Origin: Serratia rubidaea
Lineage (GTDB): Bacteria; Pseudomonadota; Gammaproteobacteria; Enterobacterales; Enterobacteriaceae
Direction of reading: 5' to 3'
DNA: 64,000 bases
NCBI GenBank assembly: GCA_901472405.1
Contig: LR590463.1
Location: 3,782,001-3,846,000 of the forward strand
Both the position numbers and the translations under genes were made by a program. The notes beneath the pieces are model-generated. The model was not told the DNA's origin. It made no database searches and saw nothing but the letters and a program-made list of their open reading frames with translations. The number at the start of each line of letters is the position of its first letter. The stretch's first letter is position 1. This document shows positions 10,173 to 18,221 of this stretch, piece by piece.

Positions 10173-10694
10173 ATGATGGAAAACTCGTTTACTCCCATAG
10201 AACACATGTTGAATTTCCGCGCCAAACGTCAGAAGGACTTTCCCTATCAGGAAATTCTGCTGACGCGGCTGTGCATGCATATGCAGAGCAAGCTGCTGGA
10301 AAATCGCAACAAAATGCTGAAGGCCCAAGGGATAAACGAAACATTGTTTATGGCGCTGATTACGCTGGATGCGCAGGAAAACCACAGCATTCAGCCTTCG
10401 GAGCTCAGCTCCGCACTCGGCTCTTCGCGCACCAATGCGACGCGCATCGCCGATGAGCTGGAAAAACGCGGGTGGATTGAACGTAAGGAAAGCGACAACG
10501 ACCGCCGCTGTCTGCATCTGCACTTGACGCCAAAAGGCACAGAATTCCTGGCGCAACTGCTGCCGCCGCAGCACAAATGTCTGCATTTCCTTTGGTCCAC
10601 ACTCAATGACGACGAGCAACGCCAGCTGGAACAGCTGACGCGCAAGCTACTGGCACGTCTGGATCAAATGGAAGTCACAGAACAGTTATCCTAA
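10173..10694 (+). CDS. emrR: MarR-family repressor EmrR (MprA)
   Basis: Repressor of the emr multidrug efflux operon. In E. coli it releases DNA when it binds uncouplers, nalidixic acid or salicylate. The central winged helix is nearly identical to E. coli, including the run from [14 protein letters not shown] through [20 protein letters not shown] and the wing [11 protein letters not shown]. Length 173 residues, slightly shorter at the C-terminus than the 176 of E. coli. A second ATG one codon later is an alternative start. It is followed after 31 bases by the outer-membrane factor gene and then emrA and emrB, so it most likely autoregulates the whole operon. Confidence 0.95.
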   Translation: MMENSFTPIEHMLNFRAKRQKDFPYQEILLTRLCMHMQSKLLENRNKMLKAQGINETLFMALITLDAQENHSIQPSELSSALGSSRTNATRIADELEKRGWIERKESDNDRRCLHLHLTPKGTEFLAQLLPPQHKCLHFLWSTLNDDEQRQLEQLTRKLLARLDQMEVTEQLS

Positions 10695-10725
10695 TTCTTC
10701 ATTATCTGTTCAGGTAACCAAATTT

Positions 10726-12177
10726 ATGCGATCCCCATTAAATTGGAGACTCACCCCGCTGTTCGCCGTTTTGCTGCTGGCAGGGTGCGCCTCTACCGAT
10801 AATATAGCTCCGCAGTCTACCCTGATGGATCCGCAAAACCTGCAGCTGGCGCAGCCGAAGGTCAGCTCGCTGGCCATCAGCCCGCAGTGGTGGCGCGCCC
10901 TCAACGACCCGCAGCTCGATAGCCTGATGACTCAGGCGCTGCAAAACTCGCCGTCGCTCAAGCAGGCCGCCGCACGCGTGCGTGAGGCGCGCAGCGTGAT
11001 GGGCGAAGCCAGCGCCGCCAACGGCCCGAACCTGGACCTCAACGCCGGCACCACCCGCCAGCGCACCCCGCAGAACGTCAACTCCGGCCTGGGCTATCCC
11101 CAAAAGCCCATATACTCCAGCTCCAACTCGCTCGGCCTGAACCTGGCCTATGAATTTGACTGGTGGGGCAAGTACCGCAATCAGGTCAACGCCGCCAAGG
11201 CGCAGGTTGACGCCGCGCGCGCCGAGCAGGAACAGGCGGCGCTGACGCTGACCAGCTCCGTGGCCTCGGCCTACTACCTGCTGCAGAACTACTACGCGCA
11301 GGAAACGCTGCTGCAACAGGAAGTGACGAACAACGACCGCCTGACGCAGCTGCGCCAGCGGCAATATCAGGCCGGGATGACCGGCGTCGACGTACCGCAA
11401 CAGACCAAAGCGCAGTCCGACGCAGCCAAACAGCAGATTCTGCAGCTGCAGTCGCAGATCGAGCAGTTAAAACACCAGCTGGCAGCCTTGAGCGGCCAGG
11501 GGCCGAATGCGATGCAGCATTTACGTCCGGTGAAACTGCCGGCCGATTCACTGCTGGCGCCGAAAGGCGAACTGACCGCCGACCTGCTGGGTAAACGCCC
11601 GGACATCGCGGCCCAGCGTCAGCTGGTGGAATCCTATAACCAGCGAGTCGCCGCGGCCCGTAAAGAGTTTTACCCGAGTCTGTCGATTTCCGCCTTTGCC
11701 GGCCTGACCACCACCAACGTCGGCGGCACCAGCCCGAACCTGTTCGAAGCCGCCAGCCAGGCGTGGAATATCGCCCCGGCGATTTCGCTGCCGATCTTCC
11801 ACGCCGGCGCGCTGCGCAGCAAGCTGGGTGAAGAGTCCGCCCTCTACGATCAGGCGGTGGAATCCTACAACCAGACCATCCTCAATGCGCTGCAGGAAAC
11901 CGCTGACGCCATTACGGTTCAGCAAAGCACCGCCCAGCAGCTGCAGCAGGCCTCCTCGGCCTCGCAGTCTATGCAGCAGGTTTATCAGGTCGCCAACGCC
12001 CGTTACCGGGCAGGGATTATCGGGCGTGACGATCTGTTATCCAGTCAGACGCAGCTGATCCAGCAGCAGCTGACTGAGCTCAGCGCCAGCAGCAATATGA
12101 TGCAGGCGAAGATAGGGTTGATCCGCGCACTGGGCGGCGGCTATCAGGCCCGGCGGTCGCGGATAAAAAAAGCATAA
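10726..12177 (+). CDS. NodT-family outer-membrane efflux lipoprotein
   Basis: Outer-membrane channel of a tripartite drug efflux pump. A lipoprotein signal ends in the lipobox LLAGC (Cys at about residue 22). Two repeats of the OEP (TolC-like) fold follow, with the aromatic/Gly segment SLGLNLAYEFDWWGKYR of the NodT group and the heptad-rich helices expected of the periplasmic barrel. Length 483 residues, usual for NodT/OprM proteins. It lies between emrR and emrA. E. coli has no such gene here and uses the unlinked TolC for EmrAB. This implies a self-contained pump in this organism, though TolC could still serve. Ribosome binding site CAGGTAACC is weak. Confidence 0.9.
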   Translation: MRSPLNWRLTPLFAVLLLAGCASTDNIAPQSTLMDPQNLQLAQPKVSSLAISPQWWRALNDPQLDSLMTQALQNSPSLKQAAARVREARSVMGEASAANGPNLDLNAGTTRQRTPQNVNSGLGYPQKPIYSSSNSLGLNLAYEFDWWGKYRNQVNAAKAQVDAARAEQEQAALTLTSSVASAYYLLQNYYAQETLLQQEVTNNDRLTQLRQRQYQAGMTGVDVPQQTKAQSDAAKQQILQLQSQIEQLKHQLAALSGQGPNAMQHLRPVKLPADSLLAPKGELTADLLGKRPDIAAQRQLVESYNQRVAAARKEFYPSLSISAFAGLTTTNVGGTSPNLFEAASQAWNIAPAISLPIFHAGALRSKLGEESALYDQAVESYNQTILNALQETADAITVQQSTAQQLQQASSASQSMQQVYQVANARYRAGIIGRDDLLSSQTQLIQQQLTELSASSNMMQAKIGLIRALGGGYQARRSRIKKA

Positions 12178-12265
12178 TAACGCTAGCCAAAAATAATTAA
12201 AGCGGTCTCACGGCGGCCGGCGTGCGTCGTCGCCTGAACCAGCAAGGAAAAACGTGGAGAAAACC

Positions 12266-13439
12266 ATGAGCACAAATGCGGAGACACAAACCCCGCAGCA
12301 ACCGACAGGCAAAAAGAAACAGCGTAAATTTTGGCTGCTTCTGCTGACGGTGATTTTTATTGTTATTGGGGTGGCTTATTTAGCGTACTGGTTCCTGGTG
12401 CTGCGTCATCATCAGGAAAACCGACGATGCCTACGTGGCGGGCAACCAGGTGCAGATTATGTCCCAGGTCGGCGGCAGCGTAACGCGCATCAATTTTGAT
12501 AATACCGACTACGTCAAACAGGGCGACGTGCTGCTGACGCTGGACCCGACCGATGCCGAACAGGCGTTCGAGCGGGCGAAAACCGGGCTGGCCAACAGCG
12601 TGCGCCAGACCCACCAGCTGATCATCAACAGCAAGCAATATCAGGCCAATATCGCCCTGCGCAAATCTGATCTGAGCAAGGCGGAGAACGACCTCAAGCG
12701 CCGCGTGGTGCTGGGCAGCGTCGACGCTATCGGTCGTGAAGAGCTGCAACACGCACGCGACGCCGTCGCCAGCGCCAAAGCCGCGCTGGAAGTGGCCGTG
12801 CAGCAATACAACGCCAACCAGGCGATGGTGCTCAATACGCCGCTGGAACAGCAGCCGGCAGTACAACAGGCCGCCGCGCAGATGCGCGACGCCTGGCTGG
12901 CGCTGCAGCGTACCCGCGTGGTCAGCCCGATCACCGGCTATGTCTCACGCCGCAGCGTGCAGGTCGGCGCGCAAATCGCCGCCGGTTCGCCGCTGATGGC
13001 GGTGGTGCCGGCCGATCACGTCTGGGTCGACGCCAACTTTAAAGAAACGCAGATCGCCAATATGCGCATCGGCCAGCCGGCGACCGTGGTCAGCGATGTC
13101 TACGGCGATGACGTGGTGTACCACGGCAAAGTGGTCGGCATCGATATGGGCACCGGCAGCGCCTTCTCCCTGCTGCCGGCGCAGAACGCCACCGGCAACT
13201 GGATTAAAGTGGTGCAGCGCCTGCCGGTACGTATCGAACTGGACGCCAAGCAGATTACCGATCATCCGCTGCGCATCGGTCTGTCTACGCTGGTGAACGT
13301 CGATACCAGCGACCTCAACGGCCGTATGCTGGCCAACGTGGTCAACGACAAGCCGCGCTATCAGAGCGATGCGCTGACGCTGCAGCTGGCGCCGGTCAAC
13401 CAGATGATCGCCGATGTTATCCATGCTAACGCCGGTTAA
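12266..13439 (+). CDS. emrA: Periplasmic adaptor EmrA (one-base insertion)
   Basis: Membrane fusion protein bridging EmrB and the outer-membrane channel. A short cytoplasmic tail (MSTNAETQTPQQP) is followed by one membrane helix at about residues 25-46, then HlyD-type lipoyl and barrel domains with long coiled coils in the middle. The frame is broken near 12417-12421 by an extra A (CAGGAAAACCGAC for CAGGAAACCGAC), just before the conserved DDAYVAGNQ. Without it the protein is about 390 residues, equal to E. coli EmrA. The downstream part is otherwise intact to KANAG-like HANAG at the C-terminus. A ribosome binding site (GTGGAG) precedes the chosen ATG. Confidence 0.9.
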
Positions 13440-13456
13440 GCGAGCGGGAGGCTACC

Positions 13457-14996
13457 TTGGCAGCACAAAAACCGCTTGAGGGAGCCCAGCTTGCCTGGAT
13501 GACGGTCGCGCTCGCCATGGCGACCTTTATGCAGGTGCTGGACTCCACCATTGCCAACGTGGCAATACCGACCATTGCCGGTAACCTCGGGTCATCCAAC
13601 TCGCAGGGCACCTGGGTCATCACCTCGTTCGGGGTGGCGAACGCCATCTCGATCCCGATTACCGGCTGGCTGGCGAAGCGCTTCGGCGAAGTGAAGCTGT
13701 TCCTGTGGTCCACCGCGCTGTTCGCCATTGCCTCCTGGCTATGCGGCATCTCCAACAGCCTGGGCATGCTGATCTTCTTCCGCGTGATCCAGGGGCTGGT
13801 GGCCGGCCGCTGATCCCGCTGTCCAGAGCCTGCTGCTGAATAACTATCCGCCGGCGAAGCGGGCCATGGCGCTGGCGCTCTGGTCGATGACGGTGATCGT
13901 CGCGCCGATTTTCGGCCCGATCCTCGGCGGTTACATCAGCGACAACTATCACTGGGGCTGGATCTTCTTCATCAACATTCCTATCGGACTGTTTGTGATT
14001 TTCGCCGCGCTGGCAACGCTGCGTGGCCGTGAAACCAAAACCGAGATCAAGCCGATAGACACCATCGGCCTGATTCTGCTGGTGGTGGGCATCGGTTCGC
14101 TGCAGGTGATGCTGGATCAGGGCAAAGAGCTGGACTGGTTCAACTCCACCGAAATCATCACCCTGACGGTGGTGGCGGTGGTGGCGCTGCTGTTCCTGGT
14201 GGTCTGGGAGCTGACGGACGACCACCCGGTGGTGGACCTGTCGCTGTTCAAGTCGCGCAACTTTACCATCGGCGTGCTGTGCATCAGCCTGGCCTATATG
14301 CTCTACTTCGGCGCTATCGTCCTGTTGCCGCAGCTGTTGCAGGAGGTGTACGGCTACACCGCCACCTGGGCCGGTCTGGCCTCGGCGCCGGTCGGCCTGA
14401 TCCCGGTGCTGCTGTCGCCGCTGATCGGTAAGTTCGGCCACCGGCTGGATATGCGCCGGCTGGTGACCTTCAGCTTTATCATGTATGCCGTGTGCTTCTA
14501 CTGGCGCGCCTATACCTTTGAACCGGGTATGGATTTCGGCGCGTCCGCCTGGCCGCAGTTCGTTCAGGGCTTCGCCATCGCCTGCTTCTTTATGCCGTTG
14601 ACGACGATTACCCTGTCCGGCCTGCCGCCGGAACGCATGGCGGCGGCGTCGAGCCTGTCGAACTTTGTGCGTACGCTGGCCGGCTCGATCGGCACCTCGA
14701 TCACCACCACGCTGTGGACGCAGCGCGAGTCGATGCACCACTCGCAGCTGACGGAGTTTGTGAACCCTTACAACCCGCAGTCGCAGGAGATGTACCGTCA
14801 GCTTGAGCAGCTGGGCATGACTCAGCAGCAGGCTTCGGGATATATCGCCCAGCAGATTACCGCGCAGGGGTTGATTATCTCGGCCAACGAAATCTTCTGG
14901 CTGTCGGCCGGGGTGTTCCTGATCCTGCTGGCGCTGGTGTGGTTCGCCAAACCGCCGTTCAGTTCCAGCGGCGGGGGCGGCGACGGCGCCCACTGA
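13457..14996 (+). CDS. emrB: MFS multidrug efflux pump EmrB (two one-base deletions)
   Basis: Fourteen-helix proton-driven exporter (DHA2 family) for hydrophobic drugs and uncouplers. The start is a TTG after GGGAGG, and the first residues AAQKPLEGAQL match the family. Motif block QVLDSTIANVAIPTIAGNLG is complete. The frame is broken twice close together: one C missing near 13808-13811 (GGCCGCTG for GGCCCGCTG) and one near 13823-13826 (TGTCCAGAG for TGTCCCAGAG). Restoring both yields GPLIPLSQSLLLNNYPP and a protein of about 513 residues (E. coli 512). The C-terminal Gly-rich tail ending in GAH is conserved. An IS200 element begins just after the stop. Confidence 0.92.
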
Positions 14997-15007
14997 TTTT
15001 CCAGTAA

Positions 15008-15630
15008 AAAACCACCTGCATAGCAGGTGGCATTGATAGCGCCCCAGAGGGCGTACTTAGCTCAGACTCTGAGAGCCTTCGCTTCACACCTCTTTTAGTG
15101 GAAGCTGGCTCTCTTCAACTTCATGCTTTTCCTGATACTTCACGTACTTTCTTATCATTTCTTCATTTATACCTACGGTATCTACGCAGTAACCCCGCGC
15201 CCAGAAGTGATTTCCCCACAACTTGTTCTTCCGCAGATAGGGAAATTTGCTGAACAGCCTAAGGGCTGTTTTACCTTTCAAATGACCTATCACATGTGAA
15301 ATAGAAAGACGTGGCGGGACTTTTACCAGTAAATGGACATGATCTATCTGAACATTCAGCTCTACCACTTCTATCCCGAGTTGCTCACTTGAGATCCTTA
15401 TCTGCTTGTAGACCTCTTTGCCAACATTATTCCTAAGGATGCGAAATCGGTACTTGGGTGTCCATACAATATGATATTGACAACACCAGAGCACATGAGA
15501 TGCTTTCTGGAATCTACTCATGGTTAAATCCTTATCAGTTATGGGGATAACAGATTCGGATTTTCCCATGAGTAGCATTACTGGCAGAGCCAACTTGTTG
15601 CTGACCACCTCCATAGGAGGTGGTGTTCAT
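15008..15630 (-). mobile_element. IS200/IS605-family insertion sequence (IS200 type, tnpA only)
   Basis: One transposase gene flanked by subterminal palindromes, as expected of IS200. The end beyond tnpA has CCACCTGC-ATA-GCAGGTGG (15012-15030). The end before it has ACCACCTCC-ATA-GGAGGTGGT (15604-15624). Both hairpins share the arm CCACCT and the ATA loop. There are no terminal inverted repeats and no target duplication, consistent with single-strand transposition. Exact cleavage sites cannot be fixed from one copy, so the limits are approximate. Confidence 0.85.
15084..15521 (-). CDS. tnpA: IS200 transposase TnpA (Y1 HUH nuclease)
   Basis: Small single-strand DNA transposase. The HUH metal motif is DHVHLL (His61 and His63), and the catalytic tyrosine lies in YVKYQ (Tyr126, with Gln130 the usual fifth ligand). 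Length 145 residues from the chosen ATG, which has AAGGA eight bases upstream. A longer frame opens at 15614 but its extra residues overlap the end palindrome and are unlikely to be translated. No tnpB accessory gene is present. The protein looks intact, so the element may still be active. Confidence 0.92.
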   Translation of the reverse strand: MSRFQKASHVLWCCQYHIVWTPKYRFRILRNNVGKEVYKQIRISSEQLGIEVVELNVQIDHVHLLVKVPPRLSISHVIGHLKGKTALRLFSKFPYLRKNKLWGNHFWARGYCVDTVGINEEMIRKYVKYQEKHEVEESQLPLKEV

Positions 15631-15641
15631 GCAGAGATAAA

Positions 15642-15670
15642 AAACGGGCGCCTGAGGCGCCCGTTTCTTT
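15642..15670. terminator. Bidirectional terminator of yfiF (and originally emrB)
   Basis: AAACGGGCGCC (15642-15652) pairs with GGCGCCCGTTT (15656-15666) over a TGA loop, with T-rich flanks in both directions. It ends yfiF on the minus strand. On the plus strand it would serve emrB if the IS200 element were absent. Confidence 0.85.
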
Positions 15671-15686
15671 TACCGCAATCTGGCCA

Positions 15687-16739
15687 TTACGCCTGATTCT
15701 GACGCCACCAGTCGGCCAGCAGAATGCCGGTCGCGACCGAGACGTTCAGGCTTTCCACCTTGCCGGTGCCGCCAATGGAGACGTTCATATCCCCCTGCTG
15801 CCAGGCGCCGTCGCTCAGGCCGTCGCGCTCCTGGCCCAGCACCAGCACCATTTTGGCCGGCAGTTTGGCCTGCGCCAACGCCACGCCTTTATGGCTGGAG
15901 GTGGTGACGATGGTGTAGCCCGCCCGACGGAAGGTATCCAGCACCGAGAGGAAATCGTCGGCATTGATCGCCTTGATATGCTCCGCGCCGCCTTCTGCGG
16001 TACGCACCGCCGCACCGGACTCCAGCAGCGCCGGATCCTGCAGCAGCACGCCGTTCACGCCGAAGTGCGCGCAGGAGCGCATGATCGCCCCCAGGTTATG
16101 CGGGTTGCCCACCGCCTCCAGCGCCAGCACGCAGTCGCTGGCCGGCGCCGTCTTCAGGTAAGTGGTCGCATCCAGCCCCTGACGCTTTTTGATCAGGAAA
16201 CAGACGCCGCCGTGGTGCTCGGTGCCGGACGCTTTCGCCAGCTCCGCTTCATCCACCACGTGGTAAGCCTTGCGGTTGGCCGCCATCCAGCGCAGCGCCT
16301 CGCGGAAGCGCGGCGTCACCGACTGCACAAACCAAGCGCGCACGATGGCGTCAGGACGGCTGGCGAACAGCGCCTGACAGGCATTCTCGCCATATACCCG
16401 CGTTTCTTCCGCACGCTGGCGGCGCAGCTGTTCCGGGTCGATAAAGCTTTTACCGCTGATGCCGCCATGGTCGAACGCCGGCTCCGCATCCGGGCCGCGC
16501 GATACGGTTTTCCACGGCGAATCATTGCCGCCGCGCCCTTCCGCACGTGCCGGACGACGCCCGCCGCGATCGCCGCTGCGCGCCTTGTTATCCTGAGCGC
16601 CGCGCCCAGAGCGCGACTTGTCCGCCGGACGGCCTTTGCCTGCCGGACGTTTGTTGTTACGATCGTCGCCGCCGTCTTCGTCACCGCGGACGTACATCAC
16701 TTTAACTTTGCCGTTTTTGCCACTAAATGAGTCGTTCAT
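15687..16739 (-). CDS. yfiF: SPOUT-family RNA methyltransferase YfiF
   Basis: TrmH-type (SpoU) 2'-O-methyltransferase homologue; its RNA target is not established. The catalytic half has the three family motifs: [33 protein letters not shown] and [16 protein letters not shown], which form the knotted SAM site. The N-terminal 100 residues are very basic and low-complexity ([14 protein letters not shown]), suiting RNA binding. Length 350 residues from the ATG chosen because GGTGGAG sits before it (E. coli about 345). It is divergent from trxC, and the 205-base gap must hold both promoters. Confidence 0.92.
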   Translation of the reverse strand: MNDSFSGKNGKVKVMYVRGDEDGGDDRNNKRPAGKGRPADKSRSGRGAQDNKARSGDRGGRRPARAEGRGGNDSPWKTVSRGPDAEPAFDHGGISGKSFIDPEQLRRQRAEETRVYGENACQALFASRPDAIVRAWFVQSVTPRFREALRWMAANRKAYHVVDEAELAKASGTEHHGGVCFLIKKRQGLDATTYLKTAPASDCVLALEAVGNPHNLGAIMRSCAHFGVNGVLLQDPALLESGAAVRTAEGGAEHIKAINADDFLSVLDTFRRAGYTIVTTSSHKGVALAQAKLPAKMVLVLGQERDGLSDGAWQQGDMNVSIGGTGKVESLNVSVATGILLADWWRQNQA

Positions 16740-16944
16740 TGTCTTCTCCACCAACGCGCAGGCGCGAAGATTACCTGATGTCGGTCTGCTAAGCCACCAA
16801 CTTGGACGAATAAGATCCGGGCTATTACATTCATTGAACAAACCTCTTTGTTCACCAAGACGCTTTTGCCGATAATAAACAGCATTAACGAAACATTGCC
16901 GCAACGCTTGCGCGCCATGTCAGCTACCCGTACCCGAGGTTCCC

Positions 16945-17362
16945 ATGAATACAGTTTGCTCCGCTTGTAACGCCACCAACCGCGTCCCGGAAGACCGTCT
17001 GAGCGACGGCGCCAAATGCGGCCGCTGCGGCCATGAATTATTCGATGGCGAGGTGATCAACGCCACCGCCGAGACGCTGGACAAATTACTGCAGGACGGC
17101 CTGCCGGTGGTGGTCGATTTCTGGCGCCGTGGTGCGGCCCCTGCCTCAACTTTGCGCCCATTTTCGAAGACGTCGCCGCCGAGCGGCGGGCAAAGTCCGT
17201 TTCGTCAAGGTCAATACCGAGGCCGAGCCTGAACTCAGCGCGCGCTTCCGCATCCGCAGCATCCCGACCATCATGCTGTTCCGCGAGGGGAAAATGGTGG
17301 ATATGCTAAACGGCGCCATGCCTAAAGCGCCGTTTGACAACTGGCTTGATGAATCAGTGTAA
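16945..17362 (+). CDS. trxC: Thioredoxin 2 (two one-base deletions)
   Basis: Cytosolic thioredoxin with an N-terminal zinc finger made of two CxxC pairs (VCSACNATN and [10 protein letters not shown]). The redox site WCGPC is present in the DNA but out of frame, because one G is missing near 17123-17126 (TTCTGGCGCC for TTCTGGGCGCC). A second G is missing near 17184-17188 before [15 protein letters not shown]. With both restored the protein is 139 residues, exactly the E. coli length, ending in the thioredoxin cis-proline loop [10 protein letters not shown]. In E. coli the gene is OxyR-regulated; no OxyR site could be assigned here. Confidence 0.9.
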
Positions 17363-17480
17363 CGCAAAACCCGCCGCCGCGCCGTCACGGGCGGCGGCGC
17401 CCATCCCCCCTGACGCTTTCTGCGTTACAATAGCGGTTTTTACCCGGACGCCGCCGTGTTCCGGCCTACCCAGGATCGCT

Positions 17481-18175
17481 ATGACCGACAATGCCGTACT
17501 TCGCCTGCGCCAGCTTCGCCTGGATCGCGCCACCCGCCCTTTTCTGGCGCGCGGCTGCCGCGTGGCCCGCTGCCAGGGCTGCCTGCTGCCGCAGAAAAAC
17601 TGCCTGTGCGAGACCATTAACCCCAGTCTGCCGCCAGCCGTTTCTGCCTGATCATGTTCGGCGCTGAACCGCTCAAGCCCAGCAATACCGGCCGGCTGAT
17701 CGCCGATATTCTGCCGGACACCCAGGCTTTTCTCTGGTCGCGCACCGAGGTCGATCCGGCGCTGCTGGCGGCGATCGGCGATCCGAACCGTCAGCCGTAC
17801 GTGGTGTTTCCCGCCTCTTACGCCGATGCCGGACGGCCGGTCTACAGCCAACTGCCGACGGGCGGCAAGCCGCCGCTGTTTATCATGCTCGACGGCACCT
17901 GGTCGGAAGCCCGTAAAATGTTCCGCAAAAGCCCTTACCTCAATCAGTTCCCGGTCTTTTCACTGGACGTCGCCGCCGCATCCGACTATCAGCTGCGCGA
18001 GGCCAGCCGCGCCGAGCAGCACTGCACCGCCGAAGTTGCCGCCGCGCTGCTGCAGCAGGCGGGCGACGACGCGGCCGCAATCGGCCTGAGCCAGCACTTT
18101 CGCTATTTCCGCCAGCGCTATCTGGCCGGCAAACCTACGCGTCCAGCGGCATCGATCACAGCAACATCGCCATAA
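17481..18175 (+). CDS. tapT: tRNA-uridine aminocarboxypropyltransferase TapT (YfiP, DTW domain; one-base deletion)
   Basis: Transfers the 3-amino-3-carboxypropyl group of SAM to uridine 47 of tRNA (acp3U). The N-terminal cysteine cluster CRVARCQGCLLPQKNCLC and the DTW motif in MLDGTWSEARKM are characteristic. One C is lost near 17632-17635 (CCGCCAGCC for CCGCCCAGCC), splitting the gene. With it restored the frame runs to about 231 residues. The ATG at 17481 follows AGGATCGCT and lies shortly after trxC. patZ starts 46 bases after the stop. Confidence 0.88.
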
Positions 18176-18221
18176 AACGCCTAAAATCAGGCGACAACGT
18201 TGCCGTTCAAGGAGTGAGGTT

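Noticed and set aside
13659..14993. Long antisense frame over emrB, and similar ones over proS, patZ, cadA and bamA
   Set aside because: Shadows of the true genes; composition is typical of reverse-strand translation and none has a plausible start or domain.
15522..15614. N-terminal extension of the IS200 transposase
   Set aside because: It would have to be translated through the IS end region, and the internal ATG with AAGGA upstream gives the normal protein size.
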